This document shows positions 13,733 to 21,336 of a stretch of 23,134 nucleotides of DNA, one piece after another (position 1 is the first letter of the stretch; every line of letters begins with the position of its first letter). This DNA is from CAWKZT01 sp963854565 (GTDB taxonomy: Bacteria > Actinomycetota > Acidimicrobiia > Acidimicrobiales > JAHEJN01). The DNA lies in the NCBI GenBank assembly GCA_963854565.1, contig CAWKZT010000013.1, positions 1 to 23,134 on the forward strand, given 5' to 3'. The notes below the pieces were generated by a model. That model was not told the origin of the DNA, did no database searches, and saw nothing but the letters and a program-made list of their open reading frames with translations. The position numbers and the translations under genes are program-made.

Positions 13733-15370
13733 CTAGCGGCCCCTCGCAGAGCGGTAGTGGCGAATCAGCGCATTGGTGGAGCTGTCGTGGGACAGGGCGA
13801 CATCGGACTCGGCCACCAACTCCGGCGTGATGTTGTTGGCTAAGACTTTGCCCAACTCGACGCCCCATTGGTCGTAGGAGTTGATGCCCCAGATGACGCC
13901 TTCGACCATGGTCTTGTGTTCGTACATCGCCACCAACTGGCCGAGAACCGAAGGGGTGAGCGCCGGGGCCAAGATGGTGGTCGAGGGGCGGTTGCCGGGG
14001 AAGGTTCGGTGGGCCACAAGATCGGGGTCGACCCCCGAGGCGGCAACGTCTTGCAATGTCCTACCGAAGGCGAGGGCTTCGGTTTGGGCAAAGCAGTTGG
14101 CCATGAGGAGGTCGTGGTGGTCGCCTTGCTCGGCCACAAAAGTGTCGTGGCTGGTACAGAACGCGATGAAGTCGGCCGGCACCACAGTGGTTCCCTGATG
14201 GAGCAGTTGATAGAAAGCGTGTTGACCGTTGGTGCCGGGTTCGCCCCATACGATGGCGCCGGTTTCGGTGGTGACGGGCTCGCCATCGGTGCGGACCTGC
14301 TTGCCGTTGCTTTCCATAGAAAGCTGTTGCAGGTAGGCGGCAAAGCGATGGAGGTCGCGTGAATACGGGAGCACGGCATGCGTGGGGTATTTCCAGAAGT
14401 TGCGGTACCAAATACTGAGCATGGCCAAGATGACTGGCACGTTCTCCGAGAGTGGAGCATCGCGGAAATGATCATCGACTTGCCGGAACCCATCGAGCAT
14501 CTCGGCAAAGCCGTCGGATCCAATAGCGATCATCAAGCTAAGGCCAATTGCAGAATCCATTGAGTAACGACCGCCCACCCAGTCCCAGAATCCGTACATG
14601 TTCTGGGTGTCGATACCGAAGGCAGCGACCCGCTCAGAATTAGTGGAGACGGCTACGAAATGTTTACTGGTGGCACTCTCGTCGCCAAGGGCATGGATAA
14701 GCCAGCGCTGCGCACTGCGAGCATTGGTGAGGGTCTCAACAGTGCCGAACGTCTTGGACGCAACAATAAACAACGTGGTCTCGGGGTCGGCCCCATCGAG
14801 AGCTGAGGCCAAACCGCCGCCGTCGATGTTGGACACGAAACGGCACTCAATGGTGTCGTGACGGTAAGGACGCAAAGCTTCGTAAGCCATGGCGGGACCG
14901 AGGTCTGAGCCACCAATGCCGATATTGACCACCCGGCGGACCGCTTTACCGGTGTAGCCAACCCAATCTCCGGAACGGACGCGTTCGGCGAAGGCGCCTG
15001 CTCGGTCGAGTACGTCGTGGACATCGGGCACCACATTGTGTCCGTCAACGCTAATAGCGGTGTTGCGTGGTGCCCGCAGAGCGGTGTGCAGCACGGACCG
15101 TTGCTCGGTGCTGTTGGCTATGTCGCCCCGCAACATGGCTTCCACTCGCGAGGGGACTTCTCGCGCTTCGGCCAATGCCATCAATAGTGGCATGGTGTCG
15201 GCGGTGACAAGATGCTTGGAATAGTCGACGGTAAGGTCGCCGACATTGACGGTGTAGAGGCTGGCCCGGGTGGGGTCGGCACCAAAGAGTTCACGAAGGT
15301 GAAGATCGGTGAGCAGATTTTGATGAGCGCCTAGCGCCCGCCATTCGTTGAGACGTGTTGGATCATGCAC
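13733..15370 (-). CDS. pgi: glucose-6-phosphate isomerase
   Basis: Interconverts glucose 6-phosphate and fructose 6-phosphate in glycolysis and gluconeogenesis. The 545-aa length matches the long bacterial form. Visible landmarks are VNIGIGGSDLGPAMA (sugar-phosphate site), ASKTFGTVETLTNA, signature 1 FWDWVGGRYSMDSAIGLS, the catalytic-Glu stretch WGEPGTNGQHAFYQLLHQG, and signature 2 GVIWGINSYDQWGVELGK with the C-terminal catalytic Lys. The start is GTG at 15370, giving HDPTRLNEWRAL. An upstream start is possible but the preceding gene ends only 28 bases away. It lies downstream of the geranylgeranyl-reductase-like gene with no evident functional link. Confidence 0.97.
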   Translation of the reverse strand: MHDPTRLNEWRALGAHQNLLTDLHLRELFGADPTRASLYTVNVGDLTVDYSKHLVTADTMPLLMALAEAREVPSRVEAMLRGDIANSTEQRSVLHTALRAPRNTAISVDGHNVVPDVHDVLDRAGAFAERVRSGDWVGYTGKAVRRVVNIGIGGSDLGPAMAYEALRPYRHDTIECRFVSNIDGGGLASALDGADPETTLFIVASKTFGTVETLTNARSAQRWLIHALGDESATSKHFVAVSTNSERVAAFGIDTQNMYGFWDWVGGRYSMDSAIGLSLMIAIGSDGFAEMLDGFRQVDDHFRDAPLSENVPVILAMLSIWYRNFWKYPTHAVLPYSRDLHRFAAYLQQLSMESNGKQVRTDGEPVTTETGAIVWGEPGTNGQHAFYQLLHQGTTVVPADFIAFCTSHDTFVAEQGDHHDLLMANCFAQTEALAFGRTLQDVAASGVDPDLVAHRTFPGNRPSTTILAPALTPSVLGQLVAMYEHKTMVEGVIWGINSYDQWGVELGKVLANNITPELVAESDVALSHDSSTNALIRHYRSARGR

Positions 15371-15398
15371 AGCCCGAACACTAGTAGCGGTAGTGCGA

Positions 15399-16673
15399 CT
15401 ATGCGGCGTGCATCTTGTCGGGAATTCGCTTAGCTACCACAGCTATAGCCTTGTACGCCCACTCGGCGGAGCGGGGTTCGTCTTCGCGCATCAGATTAGC
15501 CATAACCCGCAGGGCCCACTCCATGAGCGGTTGGCTGTGCATACCAATTCGGGTGAGTTCGCGAACCAAGCGTGGGTGGCCAATGACACTGGCGAAGACT
15601 CGGGCCACCTTAAAATAGTCGCCGTATTCTTCGTCGAGAAGTCGTGTGTATTGTTGGATAGCTAGAGCGTGACCGTCGTCGATGGCTTCGGCCACGAGAC
15701 CAGCAGCCATTCGGCCCGTCTCGTAGGCGTAGTCGATGCCTTCACCGTTAAAGGGATTGACCGAACCAGCGGCGTCGCCGACGGCCATCCAATTGGGCCC
15801 AACCTTGGGTCCAACTGAGCCAGCCATAGGAAGGCGACCACCCGTAGGTTTGGCAACAGGGTTGTTGGCGTCGACCTGCCAGTACTCGGGCAGCGTGGCC
15901 GCAAACTCAGTCATCATGTGGGTGGTGTTGACGGACTTGTAATCGCGGAATGTCGAAAGCAAACCAATACCGACGTTGATGGTTCCGTCGCCTACCGGGA
16001 AGATCCATCCGTATCCGGGCATGGAGTTTCCTTGGCGGTCGCGCACATCGAGGGCACTCTCGATCCACGGCGTGTCGTGCAGGGGACTCTCGTAGTAGCC
16101 GCGAATTGCCATACCCATCGGGTAGCTTCGGTCGCGACTAGTGCCTAGTGCCCGACCGAAACGGCTGTTGGCTCCATCGGCAATGACGACATATTTGGCG
16201 CGTATGTCGCGCCGCTCGTCGCTGACTTTGTCCTTAACCGTGGCCCCAGCTAGTACGCCGTTGGTATAGATGGGTTCGACGGCTTCGGTGCCTTGGTACA
16301 AAGTGGCGCCAGCATCGATCGCATTTTGCGCCACGAAATCATCGAGGTCGTGGCGCGTGACCACATAGCCGTAGTTGGGGTGAACGGGGTGCTCGGGCCA
16401 CAACATTTCCATGGACTTATTGTGTGCTACACACCGCAGTCCGTCGTGGCGGTGGTATCGGGTGATTTTGTCGCCCAGGCCCATCGCCTGGAGTTGGGTA
16501 ATGGCGCGAGGCGTAAGGCCATCGCCACAGGTCTTTACCCGAGGGAATACCTTTCGCTCAACAAAAACGACGTCGAGACCGGATTTGGCAGCCCAATAAG
16601 CCGTAGCTGCGCCGGCGGGACCACCACCAATAACAAGGAGATCGTGCACAGTGGATCTATCGGAGCTAACCAT
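15399..16673 (-). CDS. geranylgeranyl-reductase-family FAD-dependent oxidoreductase
   Basis: A 424-aa flavoprotein. The N-terminal FAD motif is DLLVIGGGPAGAATAYWAAK, followed by VVFVERKVFPRVKTCGDGLT (the KxCGDGLxPRA type seen in geranylgeranyl reductases). YVVIADGANSRFGR comes next, with the second FAD motif GDAAGSVNPFNGEGIDYAYE. The family saturates isoprenoid tails; mycobacterial MenJ does this to menaquinone. Lying 19 bases after a cytochrome c gene and near a menaquinol-oxidising complex, a role in reducing the menaquinone side chain is a reasonable inference, with archaeal-type lipid or other isoprenoid substrates as alternatives. The start is the ATG at 16673; the frame extends to 16739 but that would overlap the upstream cytochrome gene. 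Confidence 0.93.
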   Translation of the reverse strand: MVSSDRSTVHDLLVIGGGPAGAATAYWAAKSGLDVVFVERKVFPRVKTCGDGLTPRAITQLQAMGLGDKITRYHRHDGLRCVAHNKSMEMLWPEHPVHPNYGYVVTRHDLDDFVAQNAIDAGATLYQGTEAVEPIYTNGVLAGATVKDKVSDERRDIRAKYVVIADGANSRFGRALGTSRDRSYPMGMAIRGYYESPLHDTPWIESALDVRDRQGNSMPGYGWIFPVGDGTINVGIGLLSTFRDYKSVNTTHMMTEFAATLPEYWQVDANNPVAKPTGGRLPMAGSVGPKVGPNWMAVGDAAGSVNPFNGEGIDYAYETGRMAAGLVAEAIDDGHALAIQQYTRLLDEEYGDYFKVARVFASVIGHPRLVRELTRIGMHSQPLMEWALRVMANLMREDEPRSAEWAYKAIAVVAKRIPDKMHAA

Positions 16674-16692
16674 ACCGCTAAGGATACGGGCT

Positions 16693-17466
16693 CTACTCGG
16701 CGGCGAGTTCTGCGGTGTCGAAACCGAGGTCGGCAACAAGGGCTCGAATATCGTCGCCCGTCATGCCATCCTCAAACTCGACGGTGAGCTCACCTTGCTC
16801 GATGCCGTTTACAACTGCTTCGAGCACACCAAGATCTGCTTCGTCTTGACCACCGTGCTGGACACGTTCATACATGACAACGGCGAGAATCTGGTCGGCT
16901 TCGAGGCTCCTGTTGAAAGCAGGCATTTTGCCTGCGCCCGCAGACTCACGTTGACCACCAGGACGGTCGGCCTCGCCGTACGGGATACCGGCAGCGGGGG
17001 AGCCATTTACTACCCATGCGACCTGATCTTCCCAGCTAGCAAATGTGGCGATTACTTCGCCGTCGTTGAGTTGCGGGCCGCTGCCGCCGCCACCGGTTGC
17101 GCCGTGGCAACCAGCACAACTTGATTCGTATATCTGACCGCCGGTGGACAAAACGCCAGCGGCTTGAACAGCGGGACGTTCGAGTGTGCCGAAGTAGATG
17201 CCCATCCATACCGGAAGGAAAAGCAGCACTGGGGCAATCCACCAGGGGATCTTTTTACGATTGAGTGAGTTTTGTACCCAGGGTTTAGTTGGCTCGGGGG
17301 GCGCCTCAATAACGGCAAAGGGTGCAGCGGTAGCTGCGACGACGTTTGTGGCTGCTGCAACGGGTGTGATTTCAGCAGCTTGAGCGGGTGCTTCACCGGC
17401 GGCACCGGTAAGGCGTTCGCGGGCCAAGCGGGAGCGCTCGAGAAGATGTTCGGGTAGTTCGGCCAC
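16693..17466 (-). CDS. membrane-anchored monoheme cytochrome c
   Basis: A 257-aa c-type cytochrome. The GTG at 17466 is chosen because GGAGG (17472-17476) lies 5 bases upstream and because it gives AELPEHLLERSRLARER, matching the start of subunit IV of the cytochrome b complex. An Ala/Pro-rich stretch follows, then one helix (IPWWIAPVLLFLPVWMGIYF, about residues 75-95) that would place the N-terminus inside and the heme domain outside. The heme site is CAGCH at 117-121 and the likely axial Met is in GKMPAF. An acidic C-terminal domain of about 50 residues (EQGELTVEFEDGMTGDDIRA) follows. The gene heads a minus-strand group divergent from the complex operon and probably carries electrons for it. 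Confidence 0.93.
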   Translation of the reverse strand: MAELPEHLLERSRLARERLTGAAGEAPAQAAEITPVAAATNVVAATAAPFAVIEAPPEPTKPWVQNSLNRKKIPWWIAPVLLFLPVWMGIYFGTLERPAVQAAGVLSTGGQIYESSCAGCHGATGGGGSGPQLNDGEVIATFASWEDQVAWVVNGSPAAGIPYGEADRPGGQRESAGAGKMPAFNRSLEADQILAVVMYERVQHGGQDEADLGVLEAVVNGIEQGELTVEFEDGMTGDDIRALVADLGFDTAELAAE

Positions 17467-17766
17467 AGGTTCCTCCGAGGAACTGTTGTTATGCAAGCGA
17501 CCAGAACTGACGTGGTCACAATTGGAGAGAATAGAACAGGTTGAGCTTAGCCACCCAACTGCTCGACTTGGTCAATCCTGGCTACTTCGAATCGGAAACG
17601 TTTTCTTTGCGATCTGGATGCGGAAGGTGAGTGTTGAACGTGGTACAACCGTCATCGGCGTCGCGTGTTTTTACGGCTACGTTCTGTCCGAGTACTATTT
17701 GTTCACAAGTTAAAATTTCCTTCCTCAACGCACCTAATCGCGAGTCGTTTGGGGGCTACACTCCTT

Positions 17767-17780
17767 GTGAACACTTTCAC
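17767..17780. promoter_or_regulatory. short inverted repeat, possible operator
   Basis: GTGAA, four bases, TTCAC form a perfect 5-bp dyad about 35 bases before the first gene of the complex operon. The position would suit a regulator site or 5' leader structure. The dyad is short, so chance is a real alternative. Confidence 0.3.
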
Positions 17781-17781
17781 G

Positions 17782-17805
17782 ATCCCCAGTCCAATCCCCA
17801 GTCCA
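17782..17805 (+). repeat. 12-base perfect tandem repeat in the 5' leader
   Basis: ATCCCCAGTCCA occurs twice back to back and its last base begins the AGGAGG ribosome site of the following gene. It may be a slippage duplication; a role in leader structure is possible but not shown. Confidence 0.8.
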
Positions 17806-17810
17806 GGAGG
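17805..17810 (+). promoter_or_regulatory. Shine-Dalgarno site that fixes the GTG start at 17815
   Basis: AGGAGG lies 4 bases before GTG. The same frame stays open upstream to 17665, but the leader translation is low in sense and this ribosome site marks the true start. Confidence 0.8.
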
Positions 17811-17814
17811 CGAC

Positions 17815-18396
17815 GTGGCCCAGCGGCCAGTCGACAAAAGCGTAAGCACCTTTCTTAAAGCCACCGGCGCCATAATTGGCGCTCTTGTGGTGTTGCAGGT
17901 GTGGATTGCGATTGTTCAGAAAAAGGGCCCCAACGAGGCTTTCTTGTGGGCCATTGCGGTGGTGTTGGCCATGGTTGGATTGATCTTGTTCGAGATGAAA
18001 CGTCGCCCGGCCGACAAAGACGCATCATGGGGCGAGGCAATGGCCGGCGCCACTTTTGTGTTCATGCTTATGGTCATTGCTTACGGCGTGCTGCCGCACC
18101 AGTTCTTGGTCTACGCCGACTCCGAGTTGCTATGGCGCTCGGATCGTTTCTTGTTTGGACCCGATATTGGTTTACCTGGCGGTGAGCGACTCTTCGAGTA
18201 CATTTTGCCGTTCGATCTCACCTATCTGGTAATTCGTGACATCATCGCTGTTCTCATTTACGGCATCCTTCTGGTTGGGCACGTTGCCTTGTTCAGCATG
18301 TGGCAACGACGAGGTGCCGTCGCACCTGCCGGTACCGACACGGTTGATCGGTCCAAGTTCGGCCGTCCGCTGGTCCGTCAAGGAGTACGAAACTAG
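17815..18396 (+). CDS. four-helix membrane protein of the cytochrome b complex operon
   Basis: An unrecognised 193-aa protein. Four hydrophobic helices are evident: around GAIIGALVVLQVWIAIV, FLWAIAVVLAMVGLILF, GATFVFMLMVIAYGVL, and DIIAVLIYGILLVGHVALF. Between helices 3 and 4 is a polar stretch with HQFLVYADSELLWRSDRF. There is one His at the end of helix 3 and one inside helix 4, so heme binding is conceivable but no known family motif is present. It is the first gene of the operon and its TAG shares its last base with the GTG of the ferredoxin gene, implying coupled production. A membrane anchor or quinone-side partner for the ferredoxin is an inference only. Confidence 0.85.
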   Translation: MAQRPVDKSVSTFLKATGAIIGALVVLQVWIAIVQKKGPNEAFLWAIAVVLAMVGLILFEMKRRPADKDASWGEAMAGATFVFMLMVIAYGVLPHQFLVYADSELLWRSDRFLFGPDIGLPGGERLFEYILPFDLTYLVIRDIIAVLIYGILLVGHVALFSMWQRRGAVAPAGTDTVDRSKFGRPLVRQGVRN

Positions 18397-18812
18397 TGGC
18401 TGTCACTGATGCCAATCCGCCTCTTCCGGCCTTCAGCGACGATTACGTCCTGCAAGAAGTCGACGCAGCGTGGCTTAATGCTCGGGTAAAGCCCAAGCAG
18501 TACATTCATATTGATCAGTCCGAATGCATTATTTGTGAGGGCTGTGTCGACATTTGCCCCTGGAAATGTATTCATCTGGTAACTACTAGCGCTATTTCTA
18601 GTGCCGAGGGAACCGAACTTCCCGGTACCGACCCGCAAGACCAAGCCATTTTCACCATCGATGACGACGTGTGTACTCGCTGCGCTCTCTGTGTCGATCG
18701 GTGCCCAACTGGCGTCATCATTTTGGGCAAACTCGGCGATCCGATTGCCGAAGGCGATACCCACCAACGAACCGCAGGGCATGGCTACGGCTATGGCATG
18801 CGGCTCGCGTAG
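18396..18812 (+). CDS. 2x[4Fe-4S] ferredoxin-type protein
   Basis: A 138-aa iron-sulfur protein. Two CxxCxxCxxxCP motifs are present: Cys 44, 47, 50, 54 (CIICEGCVDICP) and Cys 93, 96, 99, 103 (CTRCALCVDRCP). The 38-residue spacer between them is longer than in small bacterial ferredoxins. The layout resembles the NuoI-type or membrane-complex iron-sulfur subunits, preceded by KQYIHIDQSE. No signal peptide or membrane helix is seen, so it is cytosolic. The GTG start at 18396 has AAGGAG at 18380-18385. It sits between the four-helix protein and cytochrome b6, so it may pass electrons into or out of the complex; the partner is unknown. The Gly/Tyr/His-rich C-terminus (HGYGYGMRLA) is unusual. Confidence 0.93.
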   Translation: MAVTDANPPLPAFSDDYVLQEVDAAWLNARVKPKQYIHIDQSECIICEGCVDICPWKCIHLVTTSAISSAEGTELPGTDPQDQAIFTIDDDVCTRCALCVDRCPTGVIILGKLGDPIAEGDTHQRTAGHGYGYGMRLA

Positions 18813-18824
18813 GAGATTACAGAC

Positions 18825-19601
18825 GTGGCCAAACCCACCCTTTCCGAGCGCATCAGTAAAGCAAATACTGACCTGGTCGAAAATACGCAGAGCTCCCAGG
18901 CCTGGAATTCAATTTTCCGGCCGGGCTCAATCTTTCGCAAGGGTTATTCCGATAGCCCTCGTAACCGTTCATATGTGATCATGAACTCGGTGCTCTATCA
19001 CTTGCATCCTGTCAAGGTGAAGCGGCACGCCGTCAAGGTCAGCTACACGCTGTGCCTCGGTGGTCTGAGCTTCTTCCTCTTTATTTTGCTTACGGTCACC
19101 GGCATTTTTTTGATGTTCTTCTATCGGCCCACTGCCTCTGCTGCGTGGGACGACATTTACACCCTGCAGTCTTCGGTCACCTTTGGCCTACTGGTCCGAA
19201 ATATGCATAGATGGGCGGCTCATCTCATGGTGCTGTCCGTTTTCTTGCACATGGCGCGGGTGTTTTATCACGGTGCCTACAAGCCGCCTCGCGAATTCAA
19301 CTGGGTTATCGGCGTCATTTTGTTGATGATGACCCTGCTCCTTTCGTTCACCGGTTACCTCCTTCCTTGGGATCAGCTTGCGCTCTGGGCGGTAACGGTG
19401 GGTACCAACATGATGGGCTTTACGCCCGTGTTCGGTAAAGAGGTTCGTTTCGTCTTGCTTGGCGGTGTCGAAATTGGCACCGACACCTTGCTGCGTTGGT
19501 ATGTGCTCCACGTCTTGATGTTGCCGTTTGTCACGGTCATCTTGATGGCCATCCACTTCTGGCGTGTACGTAAAGACGGAGGCATTTCGGGTCCGCTCTA
19601 A
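18825..19601 (+). CDS. qcrB: cytochrome b6-like subunit of a menaquinol:cytochrome c reductase
   Basis: The 258-aa four-helix cytochrome b core holds two b hemes across the membrane and the quinol sites. Heme ligands are H128 and H142 (13 residues between) in helix B, and H229 and H244 (14 between) in helix D; the 14-residue spacing is the b6f type. The protein ends GGISGPL, just as plant and cyanobacterial b6 does. Cys77 in TLCLGGLSFF matches the Cys that binds the extra c-type heme in b6f and Bacillus-type complexes. The conserved GYLLPWDQLALWAVTVGTN is also present. An N-terminal extension of about 50 residues (WNSIFRPGSIFRKGY) precedes the core. The GTG start has TAGGAG just upstream, overlapping the ferredoxin stop. 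The gene name follows Gram-positive use; petB is the b6f equivalent. Confidence 0.95.
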   Translation: MAKPTLSERISKANTDLVENTQSSQAWNSIFRPGSIFRKGYSDSPRNRSYVIMNSVLYHLHPVKVKRHAVKVSYTLCLGGLSFFLFILLTVTGIFLMFFYRPTASAAWDDIYTLQSSVTFGLLVRNMHRWAAHLMVLSVFLHMARVFYHGAYKPPREFNWVIGVILLMMTLLLSFTGYLLPWDQLALWAVTVGTNMMGFTPVFGKEVRFVLLGGVEIGTDTLLRWYVLHVLMLPFVTVILMAIHFWRVRKDGGISGPL

Positions 19602-19620
19602 GCGACTCGATTAACTTCTC

Positions 19621-20424
19621 ATGGCTGAAATTCCAGAACATCTTCTTAAGCGGGCTCAAGAGGCCCGAGACCGGGCCGCCAAGGCAGCCGGTGCCGACGC
19701 GCCCGCCGAAGCCCCCGCGGCCGTTCCCACGGCCGAAGAGCCTGCCGAAGCACCGACTGGTGCGGCCAGCAAAATTCCGGCTCATCTGTTGGCGCGGTCC
19801 AAGTCGGCTCGCTCGCAGGGCGCCGAGCCCACTGCGGCCGATGCCGGCAGCACGGTTGCCGCGGCAACACCTGTTGCTGCATCTACCCCTGCCGTGGGTG
19901 GTCCCGCGGCCGGAGTCACTGGTCCTGGTGGTCACACCCAACGACTACTAACCGTCGTGAAGTCCGGGTCCATTCAGGACCTCAAAGCCAAGCCCATGGA
20001 CAAGGTCCACACTTGGCCACACCTGCTCATCATCGAGTTTGTGGCGGCTCTTGCCGTTACCGCTTTCACCTTGATCTTCTCGATCTTTGTCAACGCTCCC
20101 TTGCTGGAGTTAGCTAATCCCAATGAAACACCCAACCCTTCTAAGGCTCCGTGGTACTTCCTTGGCCTACAGGAATTGCTCACCATGTTTCACCCCATGG
20201 TGGCTGGGGTGACGTTGCCCGGGATTGCGCTGTTTGCCTTGATTTTGGCACCGTACGGTGACCGAAATCCTGAGAAATCGCCGGAGAAGCGTAAATTCGC
20301 TATATCGCTGATGACGGTTCATCTCATGTTCTGGTCGGTATTGGTCATGATTGGTTCGTTCTTCCGAGGCCCGGGTCAGAACTTCGTTCTGCCGTGGCAG
20401 GAAGGCTTGTTCTTCGATCTCTAA
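19621..20424 (+). CDS. cytochrome b complex subunit IV with long N-terminal extension
   Basis: A 267-aa protein whose C-terminal 150 residues form the three-helix half of cytochrome b (subunit IV/PetD-like). They include NPSKAPWYFLGLQELLTMFH, the Qo-site region where bc1 has PEWY and this protein has APWY, followed by AGVTLPGIALFALILAPYGD. The first 110 residues are Ala/Pro-rich and carry two copies of a motif: EIPEHLLKRAQEARDR at 3-18 and KIPAHLLARSKSARSQ at 51-66. The same motif starts the divergently encoded cytochrome c. The N-terminus should be cytoplasmic. The ATG at 19621 lacks a good ribosome site but lies 19 bases from the cytochrome b stop. Confidence 0.93.
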   Translation: MAEIPEHLLKRAQEARDRAAKAAGADAPAEAPAAVPTAEEPAEAPTGAASKIPAHLLARSKSARSQGAEPTAADAGSTVAAATPVAASTPAVGGPAAGVTGPGGHTQRLLTVVKSGSIQDLKAKPMDKVHTWPHLLIIEFVAALAVTAFTLIFSIFVNAPLLELANPNETPNPSKAPWYFLGLQELLTMFHPMVAGVTLPGIALFALILAPYGDRNPEKSPEKRKFAISLMTVHLMFWSVLVMIGSFFRGPGQNFVLPWQEGLFFDL

Positions 20425-20476
20425 TGCGTGCTTCTTGCTCCCCCCTCTGTAGTCCAGTCTCCAAGGAGGCTCGCTC

Positions 20477-21334
20477 ATGATTCTCATTGTTGTTGCTGCA
20501 TTAGTTGTGGCTGCTGCGGTGCTTGGATTTGTAACTTTGTCCAAGCGCGATACCGGTGAAGCCACCGGGCGTTTGTCTCGCGAAACTCGACAGCTTGATA
20601 AAGGCGTCGAAACCACCGTCTCATTAGGTGCAACACCCGACCTAACCGGTCGCGAGGTAGAACGCAGCGCCGCTCTGGCTCGCATCGAAACCGGCCGCGA
20701 AATTGTTGTAGCCGACACCACTCCTGTTGAGTGGGTTGCCCCCGACCCTCAGACCGTTGGCGTCGCTCGCCGCCAGTTTCTCAATCGATCGGTTATTGGG
20801 TTCTTTGGGCTGGGATTGTCCGGTTTCGGTGCTGCATGCGTGGCCTTCTTGTGGCCGTCTCGTATCACTGGTTTCGGTGGCACGCTCAATTTGGGAGATG
20901 TCGACGATCTTAAGAGCAGAATTCGCGACAACGACAACTTTTTATATCTAGCCGAAGGCCGCATGTGGGTCACCGAATACCCCGATGGGGCGCTCGAAAA
21001 AGCTCGATCTACCTACAGCGGGCCTGAACTGGTTGCTATGGAGGAGGGCCTCATAGCTCTCTACCAAAAATGCCCTCATCTCGGATGCAGGGTTCCCGAA
21101 TGCGGCACCTCGCAGTGGTTCGAATGCCCTTGCCACGGTTCTCGTTACAACCGTGTCGGCGAGAAGCGCTCTGGACCAGCACCGCGCGGTATGGACCGAT
21201 TCGCGGTCTCGATCTCGGGCGGTAACGAATTTGTTGTTGACACCGGTGCGGTCATTGAAGGCCCACCAATTGGTACAAACACCACGGGCCAAGAGCCTGA
21301 AGGCCCATCATGTGTGGGCGGGGGTCACAGTTAA
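20477..21334 (+). CDS. qcrA: Rieske iron-sulfur protein of the cytochrome b complex
   Basis: The 285-aa protein carries a [2Fe-2S] cluster that accepts the first electron from quinol at the Qo site. Cluster ligands are C199 and H201 in CPHLGC and C217 and H220 in CPCHGS; C204 and C219 form the usual disulfide. There is an N-terminal helix (ILIVVAALVVAAAVLGFV), a charged loop, then RRQFLNR and a second helix (VIGFFGLGLSGFGAACVAFL). The twin-Arg just before the last helix is consistent with Tat-dependent export of the cluster domain, as known for actinobacterial QcrA. AAGGAGG at 20463-20469 fixes the ATG start. The Cys in the short C-terminal tail (GPSCVGGGHS) is unexplained. Confidence 0.95.
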   Translation: MILIVVAALVVAAAVLGFVTLSKRDTGEATGRLSRETRQLDKGVETTVSLGATPDLTGREVERSAALARIETGREIVVADTTPVEWVAPDPQTVGVARRQFLNRSVIGFFGLGLSGFGAACVAFLWPSRITGFGGTLNLGDVDDLKSRIRDNDNFLYLAEGRMWVTEYPDGALEKARSTYSGPELVAMEEGLIALYQKCPHLGCRVPECGTSQWFECPCHGSRYNRVGEKRSGPAPRGMDRFAVSISGGNEFVVDTGAVIEGPPIGTNTTGQEPEGPSCVGGGHS

Positions 21335-21336
21335 TC

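Larger units (their letters stand above)
17467..17814. other. divergent intergenic region between the two respiratory transcription units
   Basis: No convincing gene is present. The region must carry start signals for both directions. Seen on the plus strand are a TAAAAT that could be a -10 at 17711-17716 without a good -35, a GTGAA-N4-TTCAC inverted repeat at 17767-17780, a 12-base tandem repeat at 17782-17805 and the ribosome site AGGAGG at 17805-17810. On the minus strand GGAGG at 17472-17476 serves the cytochrome c. Open frames here have no motif and no sensible composition. Confidence 0.55.

Noticed and set aside
13650..13868. Upstream extension of the DUF2238-like membrane protein
   Set aside because: It would overlap the end of pgi and adds a His/Arg/Pro-rich stretch; the ATG at 13649 gives a sensible N-terminus.
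13868..14362. Plus-strand frame opposite pgi (164 codons)
   Set aside because: Antisense to the catalytic part of pgi; Gly/Val/Glu-rich translation with no family signature.
17486..17713. Small plus-strand frame of 75 codons in the divergent region
   Set aside because: No ribosome site, overlaps the cytochrome c leader region and shows no motif.
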